The notes: a model not told the origin generated them from the sequence alone. Positions 35,159-44,022 are shown, numbered from the stretch's first letter. The stretch is 58,498 bases of DNA from Spirochaetia bacterium UBA2205 (GCA_002328585.1 DCUV01000005.1:1-58498), one strand, 5' to 3'. Translations and numbers: made by a program.

Positions 35159-36820
35159 CTAACTTTCAAAAACCGCACCTCTATCTGCGGATGAAACCAT
35201 AAGGCTGTAACGGTACATATAGCCACTGGTAATCTTTGATTTTGGAGCTTTCCATTTTGCAAGGCGAGCTTTTATTTCCTTATCATCCAATTTAAGAGTT
35301 AATTTTTTTGCTGGAATATCAATTTCAATAATGTCACCATCTTTGACAATTGCAATGGGGCCTCCGGATGCTGCCTCTGGTGATATATGACCTATAGACG
35401 ATCCTCGTGTTGCACCGGAAAACCTGCCATCAGTTATAAGAGCAACTTCTTTATCCATACCCATACCAGCTATAACGGATGTGGGAGTGAGCATTTCACG
35501 CATTCCGGGACCACCACGCGGTCCTTCATAGCGTATAACGATTACATCTCCTTTTTGTATCTGCCCGCCCATAATTGCTTTAACTGCTTCTTCTTCTGAA
35601 TCAAAAACCCTTGCAGGTCCACTGTGTTTATACATGGATGGATCAACAGCAGCCTGTTTAACAATACAACCATCGGGGGCTAAATTTCCGGTAAGCACTG
35701 CCAATCCTCCATCCTTATGCACTGGTTTAGTTACATTTCGTATTACCGATGTATCAAATATGGCTTTGTCCTTAACATTTTGTGCTATTGACTTACCGGT
35801 TACTGTCATTGCATTGCCATGGATTAGCCCATGCTTTAATAGTTCATTTATTAAAGCAGGCATCCCACCAGCATAGTGCAGGTCAACCATGTGATGAGGA
35901 CCCGCTGGAGCAATGCTGCAAAGATGAGGTATGCGTTCGGATATCTGCTGTATATCTTTAAGCCGTATGGGGATTCCAGCATAGTGCGATATTGCAGGGA
36001 TATGAAGTGCTGTGTTAGAAGATCCACCTATTGCCATATCAACAGAAAGCGCATTCTCAATTGCTTTTTTTGTTACTATTTTTTTTGGTGTTAATTGTTT
36101 TTTGACAAGTTCAACTATTTTTTTACCGCTTTCCTTTGCTAAACGGATACGATCGGCCATTACTGCTGGAATAGTACCATTGTAAGGAAGTGCAAGTCCC
36201 AATGCTTCGGTAAGACAGTTCATGGAATTTGCTGTATAAAGCCCTGCACATGAACCAGCGCCTGAGCAGGCTGAGCATTCTATTTCATAAAGATCTTCTC
36301 TGGAAATAAGCCCTTTTGCAGCTTTACCTACAGCTTCAAAGACCTCGTCAAGTCCAATAGCTTTCCCCTTATAATTGCCCGGAAGCATTGGACCGCCAGA
36401 AACTATGATTGATGGTATATCAACCTTCACAGCAGCAATTATCATGCCAGGAACTATCTTGTCACAATTAGGTACCATGACAAGACCATCAAATGCATGC
36501 GCTTTTGCCATAATTTCAATTGAATCAGCTATAAGCTCGCGTGACCCTAATGAATATTTCATGCCTATATGGTTCATCGCAATACCATCGCATACGCCAA
36601 TTGTTGGAAATTCAATTGGCGTACCACCAGCAGCAATAACACCTTTTTTAACCGCTTCAACGATATTTTTAAGATGAATATGACCGGGAATTATTTCATT
36701 AAATGAGTTAACAACGCCAATTAATGGTTTTGATAACTCGTCATCAGTTAATCCTAACGCTTTAAAAAGTGAACGATGAGGTGCTTTTTCAATACCTTTC
36801 TTAACACGGTCGCTTATCAT
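35159..36820 (-). CDS. ilvD: dihydroxy-acid dehydratase
   Basis: A 553-residue Fe-S dehydratase of branched-chain amino acid synthesis. Cluster cysteines lie in VPNCDKIVPGM and CSACSGAGSCAG; other blocks are PTIGVCDGIAMNH (about 73-85), GGSSNTALHIPA, GPRGGPGMREML, ITDGRFSGATRG and HISPEAASGGPIA. Length is normal. No other ilv gene is in the window, so it stands alone here. AAAGGAGGAATT lies before the ATG at 36820. Confidence 0.97.
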   Translation of the reverse strand: MISDRVKKGIEKAPHRSLFKALGLTDDELSKPLIGVVNSFNEIIPGHIHLKNIVEAVKKGVIAAGGTPIEFPTIGVCDGIAMNHIGMKYSLGSRELIADSIEIMAKAHAFDGLVMVPNCDKIVPGMIIAAVKVDIPSIIVSGGPMLPGNYKGKAIGLDEVFEAVGKAAKGLISREDLYEIECSACSGAGSCAGLYTANSMNCLTEALGLALPYNGTIPAVMADRIRLAKESGKKIVELVKKQLTPKKIVTKKAIENALSVDMAIGGSSNTALHIPAISHYAGIPIRLKDIQQISERIPHLCSIAPAGPHHMVDLHYAGGMPALINELLKHGLIHGNAMTVTGKSIAQNVKDKAIFDTSVIRNVTKPVHKDGGLAVLTGNLAPDGCIVKQAAVDPSMYKHSGPARVFDSEEEAVKAIMGGQIQKGDVIVIRYEGPRGGPGMREMLTPTSVIAGMGMDKEVALITDGRFSGATRGSSIGHISPEAASGGPIAIVKDGDIIEIDIPAKKLTLKLDDKEIKARLAKWKAPKSKITSGYMYRYSLMVSSADRGAVFES

Positions 36821-36915
36821 AATACAAAATTCCTCCTTTATATATAGACAATAATTAATGTATACATAATAGTATATATATATATTGTAAATTAAAATTT
36901 ACTAAAAAAAAGACA

Positions 36916-37542
36916 TCATTTAAAAATTACTTTATAGGCGGATTGCGCGCCAGGTGGAATGAAATCTATAGGTTCAAAAGTAATATTGGAAATATTGTTT
37001 GCATTTTCTTTTACTGAATCGGTTGCCAAAACTTCCCATGCTTCTGCAGTATCCTCACCTAATTTACTTGCAGCATTAACCTCTGCACCGTATACATCTT
37101 CATCGCCAATACGAAGCATAGTGCCAAATCCTAAACCTACGCATAACACAATGTGGTCTTCTTCATGCTTATTGGTATTATAATCGTATAAAACCTGATG
37201 CATTGTTTTGCAGCATTCCAAACCTTTAACAACATTTCTGAAAATAACAAGCATGCTATCGCCTTCAGTCTTTAATAAAATTCCGTCATATTCTTCAATG
37301 ATTGGTACAAGGAGGCGTTGTGATTCATAGATGGTCTGTAAAAAATGAATGATGCCGTATGTTGCCACCTTTCGGGAAAAACCGGCTAAATCAGTAAACA
37401 TAACACACCACACTTCACCAAATAAATCCCATATCCTTTTATCAATTAATTCTTTATTGGCATCCGGCTTCAAACGTTTTTGAATTAATTTTTCAAGACG
37501 ATCTTCAGATGCTCCAACAGAAATTACTCTTCGTAATGCCAT
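36916..37542 (-). CDS. class III adenylate/guanylate cyclase
   Basis: About 208 residues: a soluble class III cyclase catalytic domain. FTDLAGFS (metal Asp), LLKTEGDSMLVIF (base-selecting Lys and second metal Asp) and VYGAEVNAASKLGE are clear. An N-terminal helical part (residues 1-45) may form a dimer. No sensor or membrane segment is present, so input is unknown. I start at ATG 37542, eight bases after GGAGG; the upstream TTG at 37557 overlaps that ribosome site. Confidence 0.87.
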   Translation of the reverse strand: MALRRVISVGASEDRLEKLIQKRLKPDANKELIDKRIWDLFGEVWCVMFTDLAGFSRKVATYGIIHFLQTIYESQRLLVPIIEEYDGILLKTEGDSMLVIFRNVVKGLECCKTMHQVLYDYNTNKHEEDHIVLCVGLGFGTMLRIGDEDVYGAEVNAASKLGEDTAEAWEVLATDSVKENANNISNITFEPIDFIPPGAQSAYKVIFK

Positions 37543-37588
37543 GAGTCCTTCCTCCAAAAATAGTATTATTACTTATCGTCCTTGCGGG

Positions 37589-37803
37589 CTTGACCCGGAA
37601 TCCAATTAATTATTGTGAGATCCTGAAATAATCCTGAATCAGAGTTCAGGATGACGTTTGACATAATGTCATTCTGAGGGACGCATTCCCGAAGAATCTA
37701 TTCTTTCATAAAACAATAATATTCTTCACTCCATTCAGAATGACATGTCACCACATTGTCCATGACATAGCCTGGGATCACGCCAATAAAAAAGGAATGA
37801 AAA
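37589..37803. repeat. cluster of intergenic nested palindromic repeats (copy 1)
   Basis: Two structures are visible: a small hairpin ATCCTGAA (37631-37638) / TTCAGGAT (37645-37652), and a nested 77-base element with outer arms GTCATTCTGA (37668-37677) / TCAGAATGAC (37735-37744) and inner arms GAAGAAT (37691-37697) / ATTCTTC (37721-37727). Flanks contain GCTTGACCCGGAATCC. The same three elements recur at 43401-43692. They look like small non-autonomous palindromic repeats scattered between genes. Confidence 0.7.
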
Positions 37804-37872
37804 TAGTGAAATATAAAAAATGTATAATGTCAAGAACTATACTAAGGGAGCGGTAATTATTATAAAAACCTC

Positions 37873-37902
37873 TTGACAAAAAGCTATTACACCCTGTACA
37901 AC
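37873..37902 (+). promoter_or_regulatory. candidate promoter for the patatin gene
   Basis: TTGACA at 37873-37878 followed after 18 bases by TACAAC (37897-37902) with a TG just before it. The -35 is exact, the -10 is weak. The gene starts about 38 bases downstream. Confidence 0.45.
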
Positions 37903-37939
37903 TATACATCCCATTAGATGTATATCATATAATCATACT

Positions 37940-38947
37940 ATGTTTAACCCACTGAAAATATTTAAAAATAAAAAAGTTGGTCTGGCACTTGGCAGTGGTG
38001 GTGCTAAAGGGATAGCGCATGTTGCTGTTATTGATTATTGCGAAAAGAATGCAATCCCCATTAATATGATTGCCGGTTCCAGCATTGGTGCGGTTATTGC
38101 TGCACTGTATGCACATGGCAGTCTTAACGAGTTTGTGTCATTTTTAAAGATGGTTAAAAGCAATGATATATTTTCATATTTTGATCCTGTATTTCCAAAA
38201 ACAGGATTAATACAGGGCAGGCGGATGGTTGAACTTTTAGCAAAATTTATACCAAAAAGTGTTTCAATTGAAGATTTAAAGATTCCTGTAGCGATAGTTG
38301 CTACTGATTTTTACAGTGGCAATCCTGTTGTTTTTAAAAAAGGGAATGTCCTTGATGCAATCAGGGCAAGCATATCCATCCCCGGGATTTTTGTTCCGGT
38401 TAGATATATGGACACAGTACTGCTGGATGGCGGTGTTGCCAATCCTTTGCCAATTGATGTGGTAAAACAGATGGGTGCCGGTATCACGATAGCGGTTAAT
38501 CTACATCCAACCACTAAAGTAAAAAAGGCTAAGATTGCGGCAATGAACAGTTTACAGGAACTATCGCCCAAAGAAGAAAATTCTTCAAATGATATTATTG
38601 AACATGTTGATAAGGAGCCAGTCGATACTTTATCGCAGATTACACAGCGAGCAGGCGGTTGGATAAATAAAGCAAAACAGTGGCTGGGAATGAACAGAGA
38701 TGGCAATGCAGCAAAAGACAATATGCCAAATATTTTTGAGATAGTTTCCGGTACCATTGACATCATGGAGTTTATGAATACAACGCTTATGATAACCTAT
38801 AATAAGCCTGATGTTTTGATTGAGCCCGATCTTTTGCAGGTGTCAACGCTTGATTTTACAAAAGTGGATATGCTTTTGCAGGAAGGGTATGCAGCATGTG
38901 AACGGGTGCAAAAGGATATTAAACATAAAGTTTTGCGATGGGTATAG
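37940..38947 (+). CDS. patatin-like phospholipase (RssA/NTE family)
   Basis: A 335-residue lipid hydrolase. GLALGSGGAKGIAHVAV forms the oxyanion loop, GSSIG holds nucleophile Ser48, and DGGVANPLP holds the dyad Asp near residue 162. The region about 185-270 is a low-complexity, charged linker (LQELSPKEENSSND...) not typical of the core; the remaining C-terminus looks helical. No signal peptide or membrane helix, so it is probably cytoplasmic or membrane-associated. It is followed after 3 bases by the uracil-DNA glycosylase gene. Confidence 0.88.
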   Translation: MFNPLKIFKNKKVGLALGSGGAKGIAHVAVIDYCEKNAIPINMIAGSSIGAVIAALYAHGSLNEFVSFLKMVKSNDIFSYFDPVFPKTGLIQGRRMVELLAKFIPKSVSIEDLKIPVAIVATDFYSGNPVVFKKGNVLDAIRASISIPGIFVPVRYMDTVLLDGGVANPLPIDVVKQMGAGITIAVNLHPTTKVKKAKIAAMNSLQELSPKEENSSNDIIEHVDKEPVDTLSQITQRAGGWINKAKQWLGMNRDGNAAKDNMPNIFEIVSGTIDIMEFMNTTLMITYNKPDVLIEPDLLQVSTLDFTKVDMLLQEGYAACERVQKDIKHKVLRWV

Positions 38948-38950
38948 ACA

Positions 38951-39658
38951 ATGGCATTAACAAAAGCCCAACAGTTAGAAGATTTGCGTGTTCATGGTAT
39001 TGGCAACTGCAAGCGGTGTAAGCTGCATGCGACGCGTAGCACCATAGTATTTGGCGAAGGTAATGCTGAAGCACGTGTCATGTTTATTGGCGAAGGTCCC
39101 GGCAAAGACGAAGATGCGCAGGGCAGGCCCTTTGTTGGCAAAGCAGGACAGCTTTTAACAGCGGTGATTGAAAAAGGAATGAAGCTTAAACGCAGCGATG
39201 TGTATATAGCCAATGTTGTTAAGTGCAGACCAACGGTTAACATGGAGTTAAAGCGCGACCGTCCTCCTGACGATGAAGAAACTTCTGCCTGTGGCGGATT
39301 TTTAAAACAGCAGATTGACATCATACAACCAGCGGTAATTGTAACGCTGGGCAATCCATCTACAAAATTTTTGCTCAATCCAAAAGAAGGCATAACAAAA
39401 ATTAGGGGCGTGTGGCATCTTTATAACGGATTCCCGGTTATGCCGACATTTCATCCATCGTATATTTTGCGCAACGGTGGTGATGCCAGTCCACTGAAGC
39501 GTCTGTTGTGGGAGGACATAAAGAATGTCCTTGCTTATTTACATGGTGAAGTTTCTTTTGCTGATATTGTAAAAAAAATAAAAACATTACCCGAGTTAAA
39601 TTTACGTGATACAACTGCGGACAAACGTGATGATGAGGTGCAGGGAAATTTGTTTTAA
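38951..39658 (+). CDS. udg: uracil-DNA glycosylase, family 4 (Fe-S)
   Basis: A 235-residue type 4 UDG that removes uracil from DNA. Cluster ligands Cys20 and Cys23 (CKRC) pair with two later Cys (VKCRP and SACGG). Motif A is GEGPGKDEDAQGRPFVGKAG and motif B is FHPSYILRN. Family 4 enzymes are common in thermophiles and in several mesophilic phyla. The last about 35 residues are a polar tail. It forms a two-gene unit with the patatin gene, ended by a hairpin made of two iterated words. Confidence 0.93.
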   Translation: MALTKAQQLEDLRVHGIGNCKRCKLHATRSTIVFGEGNAEARVMFIGEGPGKDEDAQGRPFVGKAGQLLTAVIEKGMKLKRSDVYIANVVKCRPTVNMELKRDRPPDDEETSACGGFLKQQIDIIQPAVIVTLGNPSTKFLLNPKEGITKIRGVWHLYNGFPVMPTFHPSYILRNGGDASPLKRLLWEDIKNVLAYLHGEVSFADIVKKIKTLPELNLRDTTADKRDDEVQGNLF

Positions 39659-39669
39659 AAATTTTTGGG

Positions 39670-39705
39670 CGATAGTTACTGACAATGGATTAACAGTAAC
39701 TATCG
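39670..39705. terminator. hairpin formed by inverted copies of the iterated word
   Basis: Arms CGATAGTTACTG (39670-39681) and CAGTAACTATCG (39694-39705) are exact reverse complements around a 12-base loop. It begins 11 bases after the UDG stop. No T run follows. In Neisseria and Pasteurellaceae, inverted pairs of uptake sequences just after genes act as terminators; the layout here is the same. Confidence 0.6.
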
Positions 39706-39879
39706 AACATAGAGTATGTAAGTAGCTGGTTGCTTTAAGCACTGTTGCTTTTAATAAAAATTTTCTTGTTATGGAGTAAGCATCAATGTATTATTTGTTG
39801 TAAGGAAAAAGCTGTAGCTTTTGATTAAATGATATACAATATATAACAACTTATTTAAAAACTTTTTGTGGGGGTATTT

Positions 39880-41004
39880 ATGTCAACAATCGAGGTTAAA
39901 GAAGTTAAAGACAGTAAAATGATGAAACAGTTTATTATGTTTCCCTGGACTTCAAAGATTTATGAAAATGATCCGGCGTGGGTGCCTCCCATCATCGGTG
40001 ATATGAAAAAACTTTTTAATCCCAAAAAAGGTTATTTTTATGATATTGGCGAGGTTGCCTATTTTTTAGCGTATAAAGATGGTGTGCCTGCTGGAAGGAT
40101 TACAGCTCATGTTAACCGGATGTACGAGGAAAAATATAATAAAGAAACAGGCTTTTTTGGTTTTTATGAAGCTATTGACGATCTGGCTGTTGCACGTTCA
40201 TTGTTTGCCACTGCTGAAGATTGGTTAAAGAAAAAAGGCAAAACACGCGTAGAAGGTCCCCAGAGCTTTTCTATTTATGATTCGGTTGGATTTGAGGTGC
40301 TTGGCGAGGATATTATGCCGGTGGTTGGTTTACTCCACTTTGCACCCTATTATAAGAATCATGCCACTGCTTGCGGTTACACCAAGTGTATTGACTGGCA
40401 TTGCTTTTTAGTAAAAAAGATAGATGATTTCAAACCGTATTTAAAAGATGTCCGCGAAAACATCATGAAAACTCAGGATGTTAAATATGTATATTATACT
40501 CCAAAGGAATTAAAGAAGCGCGCAAAAGAAATCCATGAAATTTTTAACCGAGCATGGGACGGCAACTGGGGGCATCTGCCTTTAACTGACAAGCAATTTA
40601 AAATGCTTGTTGATGAGCTTAAACTTGTTGCAGTACCAGAGCTTATTGTATTTGCTGAAAAAGATGGCAGGACCGTTGGTTTTATTGTTTCGCTACCTGA
40701 CATGAATCCTGCATTAAAAATATTGAATGGCAGGCTTTATCCCTGGCGATTGATAAAGGCATTGCGGTCTATAAAAAAGGTTAAAAGAATACGAACTATC
40801 ATCATGGGAGTTTTGCCTGAATATCGAGGACAGAAGATTGATGATGTGTTCTATTTGTTTACAATAGAAAATGGAATACGGTTGGGTTATGTTGAGTCTG
40901 ATTGCTCGCTTATTGTTGAAACAAATCAAAAGATGATAGGAGCGCTGAAACCGCTAAAAGGGCAAATATATAAAACCTATCGTATATACGAAAAGCACAT
41001 ATGA
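39880..41004 (+). CDS. GNAT-like acyltransferase family protein
   Basis: About 374 residues with two GNAT-like parts: the first about 1-150 (MFPWTSKIYENDPAWVPPI, PAGRITAHVNRMYEE, GFFGFYEAIDD, VEGPQSFSIYDSVGF) and the second about 190-350 (IFNRAWDGNWGHLPLT, VFAEKDGRTVGFIVSLPDMN, GVLPEYRGQKID). This layout belongs to a widespread conserved family sometimes mislabelled as dATP pyrophosphohydrolase; its substrate is unknown. ATG 39880 follows a GGGGG run; GTG 39868 is an alternative. The stop overlaps the next small gene (ATGA). Confidence 0.78.
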   Translation: MSTIEVKEVKDSKMMKQFIMFPWTSKIYENDPAWVPPIIGDMKKLFNPKKGYFYDIGEVAYFLAYKDGVPAGRITAHVNRMYEEKYNKETGFFGFYEAIDDLAVARSLFATAEDWLKKKGKTRVEGPQSFSIYDSVGFEVLGEDIMPVVGLLHFAPYYKNHATACGYTKCIDWHCFLVKKIDDFKPYLKDVRENIMKTQDVKYVYYTPKELKKRAKEIHEIFNRAWDGNWGHLPLTDKQFKMLVDELKLVAVPELIVFAEKDGRTVGFIVSLPDMNPALKILNGRLYPWRLIKALRSIKKVKRIRTIIMGVLPEYRGQKIDDVFYLFTIENGIRLGYVESDCSLIVETNQKMIGALKPLKGQIYKTYRIYEKHI

Positions 41005-41207
41005 TTAAAAAGACAAAGCGCTTGCAACAGTTTGAGAAAGAGTTTGTTCAGAAGAACTCCTTAAGCCACCTTCAGGCATTAAAATTGCTTGATGGTATGT
41101 GGGAGATGGGAATGGCTTTAGGAGTTCTTCCGCCAGACGATCCATGGGAAGGGATTGAGGTTGATATTAGAGTTGCAAGGATAGTAAATTGTTTAAAGAA
41201 GAAATAA
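41001..41207 (+). CDS. small conserved protein coupled to the GNAT gene
   Basis: A 68-residue charged, helical protein (KRLQQFEKEFVQKNSLSHLQALKLLDGMWEMGMALGVLPPDDPWEGIEVDIRVARIVNCLKK region, given by position 6-66). I do not recognise a named family, but small proteins with the DP.EGIE.DIR.A..lN pattern are frequent in genomes of this kind. The ATG sits inside the GNAT stop codon, so translation is coupled. Confidence 0.72.
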   Translation: MIKKTKRLQQFEKEFVQKNSLSHLQALKLLDGMWEMGMALGVLPPDDPWEGIEVDIRVARIVNCLKKK

Positions 41208-41449
41208 GTTTTGGTATGTATGCTACCTTGAAATCATGGAAAGGCATATAGTATTTTTATGCAAGGACTAATGAAAAAGACCTATAAGATTTCAAAAAAA
41301 GAAATATTGAGAGCCGTGGAATAAAAAAAAATTATATTAAGATATTATAATTAGATTTGATGATTAGCAGAGTGGTAGATTATATAAAAAATAAAAAAAG
41401 GGGAAGAAGTTTTGGAATGGACATGCATAGAATAAAAAGGATAATTTTT

Positions 41450-41665
41450 ATGAATAAACAAAAATTGCTTAAGCCAGTCAATGTAATGATGGCTATAGAC
41501 TTTGTATGTCTATCTGGAACTGCCATGTTTGATGATGCTATTCCAAAAGATATTTATGGAATTATTCATCCAATATTTGGATATATATTTGTGCTATGTG
41601 TGGTATTCCACGTTTTTTTAAATTGGGTATGGGTTAAGAGCAATTTTATTATAACAAAAAAGTAG
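41450..41665 (+). CDS. small membrane protein, DUF4405-like
   Basis: About 71 residues with two membrane segments (VMMAIDFVCLSGTAMF and IIHPIFGYIFVLCVVFHVFLNWVWV). The two His spaced across the second helix and the closing HVFLNW resemble the DUF4405/cytochrome b561-like small proteins that may hold haem. ATG 41450 is preceded by AAGGA seven bases upstream, so I prefer it to starts at 41357-41360. Confidence 0.62.
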   Translation: MNKQKLLKPVNVMMAIDFVCLSGTAMFDDAIPKDIYGIIHPIFGYIFVLCVVFHVFLNWVWVKSNFIITKK

Positions 41666-42011
41666 AATTATTTATTTTGTCGTATTATTAAGTTGCTATC
41701 TTACGCCTTAATTTAAAAAGCTGGCATCAAAAGCCCACACAACTGCAATGCTGAATCATGTCCTTGACTGGTTTTAATAATTATTTTCAGGATATCGTAT
41801 AATTATTTTGATTCATGAATAAAGCCTGTAATGACATTGAGAAATAATACTATTTCATGATGAGTGAAGCACTTCTTCAGCAACTAAAAATTTAAATTGA
41901 CCTGTAGCGAACAAGTGGGATTAATGATTAACCGCATTGTTTTTTCTTGTAGCGTGAATTGTCAAATTTTGTAAAGCTGAATAATGATTAATTTTTGGGG
42001 GCTATATCATT
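41666..42011. other. intergenic region without recognised features
   Basis: This 346-base stretch between the small membrane protein and rmuC has no supported ORF, RNA gene or strong hairpin. The last 60 bases, with GGGGGCT at 41997-42003, should hold the rmuC promoter and ribosome site. Confidence 0.4.
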
Positions 42012-43049
42012 ATGAATTATCTATTACTGGCTATCCTTGGCACAATGGTAATATTAATCATTCTGGTTTTATTTTTACTGCTGCGAAATCAACCATCTGA
42101 TGTTGCTTCGCAGATTAATGCAGCCATTGCCAACCAATTGTTAACATTTCAATCTGCAATCCATAATGAACTAAACTCTACCAGGCAGGAACTGTCACAA
42201 TCCAAAGATACTATCGCACAGCATACCTTAAAAACTATTGAAACAATAAACAAGATTGGGCAGACAATCCATACCATTACACAGCAGCAGGAAGAGGCAC
42301 AGAAGTTAGGACAGTCATTGAAGGATTTGTTGCAGTCGCCGAAGTTGCGGGGTAATTATGGCGAAGCAATTTTAGAGGAGATGCTAGATAGGGTGCTGCC
42401 AAAAGGAATCTGGGAAATGCAATATGCCATTGAGGGACGTGAAAAGGTTGATGCAGTGGTGAAGATGAAAGACATGATAATCCCCATTGATGCAAAATTT
42501 TCCCGTGATAATTATCAAAAATATTTGCAGGCTCAGTCGGCAGAAGAAAAACGAAATTACTGGGACAAATATGTCAACGATGTAAAAACACAGATTAAAA
42601 GTATCAGCGCTAAATATGTAAAGCCCGAGAAGGGGACTTCTGAGTTTGCATTAATGTTTATACCATCTGAGGCTATCTATTATGAAACTATCGCCGAGAA
42701 AAATTATTTAGGGGTTCCAAGTGACATCTATGAGTTTGCGCAGGATCAAAAAGTTATACCGGTAAGCCCCAATACATTTTATGCATTTTTGCAGCTTATA
42801 GTGGTTGGTTCACGAAATCTGGAAATTATAAAAAGTGTAAAAAAGATTCAAGGCGGGCTTGCTGAGCTTGAAAAATCATTTGAGATGTTTTATAATAAAT
42901 ACGAAGATATTGGTAAAAATATTGAAAAGGCTCAGGAAGCATATCGTATTGGCGATAGTCACATAAAACGGTACAAAAATAGATTGGATAGCACCCTGAG
43001 TCTGGAGGAGTTTGCAGTAAACGACACTGCTCTGCCAGATAAAAAATAA
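42012..43049 (+). CDS. rmuC: DNA recombination protein RmuC
   Basis: A 345-residue protein with an N-terminal membrane anchor (LLLAILGTMVILIILVLFLLL), a coiled coil (about 30-95) and the RmuC nuclease-like domain: LRGNYGEAILEEMLDRVLPKG, VDAVVKMKDMIIPIDAKFSRDNYQKYL, FALMFIPSEAIYYE and VIPVSPNTFYAFLQLI. RmuC limits inversions at short inverted repeats. It carries one full and two shortened iterated words (42686-42694, 42210-42217, 42952-42959). A strong terminator follows. Confidence 0.93.
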   Translation: MNYLLLAILGTMVILIILVLFLLLRNQPSDVASQINAAIANQLLTFQSAIHNELNSTRQELSQSKDTIAQHTLKTIETINKIGQTIHTITQQQEEAQKLGQSLKDLLQSPKLRGNYGEAILEEMLDRVLPKGIWEMQYAIEGREKVDAVVKMKDMIIPIDAKFSRDNYQKYLQAQSAEEKRNYWDKYVNDVKTQIKSISAKYVKPEKGTSEFALMFIPSEAIYYETIAEKNYLGVPSDIYEFAQDQKVIPVSPNTFYAFLQLIVVGSRNLEIIKSVKKIQGGLAELEKSFEMFYNKYEDIGKNIEKAQEAYRIGDSHIKRYKNRLDSTLSLEEFAVNDTALPDKK

Positions 43050-43066
43050 TTGACATTGAAAAGTAA

Positions 43067-43116
43067 ACCGGCTATTATGACATTACATTGCATGATGGCC
43101 GGTATACTGTTTTTTA
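43067..43116 (+). terminator. Rho-independent terminator of rmuC
   Basis: A 13-bp stem with two G-T wobbles, arms 43067-43079 (ACCGGCTATTATG) and 43091-43103 (CATGATGGCCGGT), 11-base loop, followed by ATACTG and a T-rich tail TTTTTTATTTG. It begins 18 bases after the rmuC stop. Confidence 0.85.
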
Positions 43117-43349
43117 TTTGTTTTGTAAAAGAGCCAATCCCACTGCAGAGCAATATTTTTGCTATTCCCGTATCTTCGATAGGAAAATAAAAAAAATGAA
43201 AACAGGGACATTATATGTCCCACCACGTATGTATATTAAAACATATATGTAAGTATCTTTTTTATAATAATGCAATTTTGTTTCTATAAATTTTTTGGGA
43301 AATGAGTCGTATACTATTATTACTGCACACAGTACAGGAGGGTGTAGCT

Positions 43350-43400
43350 ATGGATAGCTTGCAGGCACTGATAAACAGCAACCTGACAGCTACGCGATAA
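43350..43400 (+). CDS. possible 16-residue mini-ORF or gene remnant
   Basis: ATG at 43350 follows GGAGG eight bases upstream and encodes MDSLQALINSNLTATR before TAA at 43398-43400. Palindromic repeats begin immediately after the stop. It could be a leader peptide or the 5' stub of a gene cut by the repeats; I see no homology to choose by. Confidence 0.3.
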   Translation: MDSLQALINSNLTATR

Positions 43401-43692
43401 AAATTCATCTGTCATGCTATGCGAAGTGAAGAATCTCGTTGTTGAAAGAAAAGATTCTTCAGTCGCTGGTGCTCCATCAGAGTGACAGCGTGCGAAGTTT
43501 CATCCAGAAACGTAAAAAATCATCCAGAAGTGTAAAAAGTCATCCGGAATTCATTTCAGGATCTATACTCTGTAAAACAAGATGCTGAAACAAATTCAGC
43601 ATGACACAGTGATACAAGAGATTACGCGTCAAGCCCGGAATGACGGTAGTAATAAAGCAAACTTCGGGTCAGCCCGGAACGACAATAGAGAA
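43401..43692. repeat. cluster of intergenic nested palindromic repeats (copy 2)
   Basis: It has the same architecture as 37589-37803: outer arms CTGTCA (43409-43414) / TGACAG (43483-43488) with inner arms GAAGAATCT (43428-43436) / AGATTCTTC (43452-43460), a small hairpin ATGCTGAA (43582-43589) / TTCAGCAT (43595-43602), and TCAAGCCCGGAATGACGG at 43628-43645. Two short tandem-like phrases (CATCCAGAAACGTAAAAA, CATCCAGAAGTGTAAAAA at 43502-43540) lie between them. Confidence 0.7.
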
Positions 43693-43722
43693 ATAATGTA
43701 ATTGTAACAGGGAGGTACTATA

Positions 43723-44022
43723 ATGTGGATTTATATGAATGATTGCTTTTTATCAATAATAGAAAATGATGAGCAGAACTTAATGGTTTGTGCACTAAGG
43801 AAGGAGGATATTACAAGAGTTTTCCCTGAAGCAGATGTCATTGAAACGTCGGAAAAAGAGTATGGGTACAGCGCAATAGTAACACGCAGGGATGTTGCCA
43901 TGACTATTGCCAAAAAGATAATGCGTATAGATTATTATAACTTTAAGGACAGTGTTAAGGAAAATGACAGGAAATATATCTATTCGGATATATGGAGTAA
44001 CTCCTTGCAGTTGAGGAGATAA
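43723..44022 (+). CDS. conserved small hypothetical protein
   Basis: A 99-residue protein. I recognise the pattern of a small conserved family with MW.....FLSI, a VFP.A.V block, (D/E)Y.Y.A...R..VA, then I.Y.NFK..V....R...Y..IW; here MWIYMNDCFLSIIE, RVFPEADVIETSEKEYGYSAIVTRRDVAMTIA, DYYNFKDSV and YIYSDIWS. Members occur in many bacteria and some phages; the function is not known to me. AGGGAGGTACTATA precedes the ATG. Confidence 0.75.
   Translation: MWIYMNDCFLSIIENDEQNLMVCALRKEDITRVFPEADVIETSEKEYGYSAIVTRRDVAMTIAKKIMRIDYYNFKDSVKENDRKYIYSDIWSNSLQLRR

Larger units (their letters stand above)
37543..37939. other. intergenic region with repeats and a candidate promoter
   Basis: This 397-base gap between divergent genes contains palindromic repeats (37589-37803, separate entry) and a candidate promoter for the patatin gene (37873-37902). 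No ORF is supported. Confidence 0.5.
43104..43722. other. long intergenic region with mini-ORF and repeats
   Basis: About 620 bases holding no full gene. It contains a 16-codon mini-ORF with a strong ribosome site (43350-43400), then a mosaic of palindromic repeats (43401-43692). The next gene begins at 43723 with its own GGGAGG site. Confidence 0.5.
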
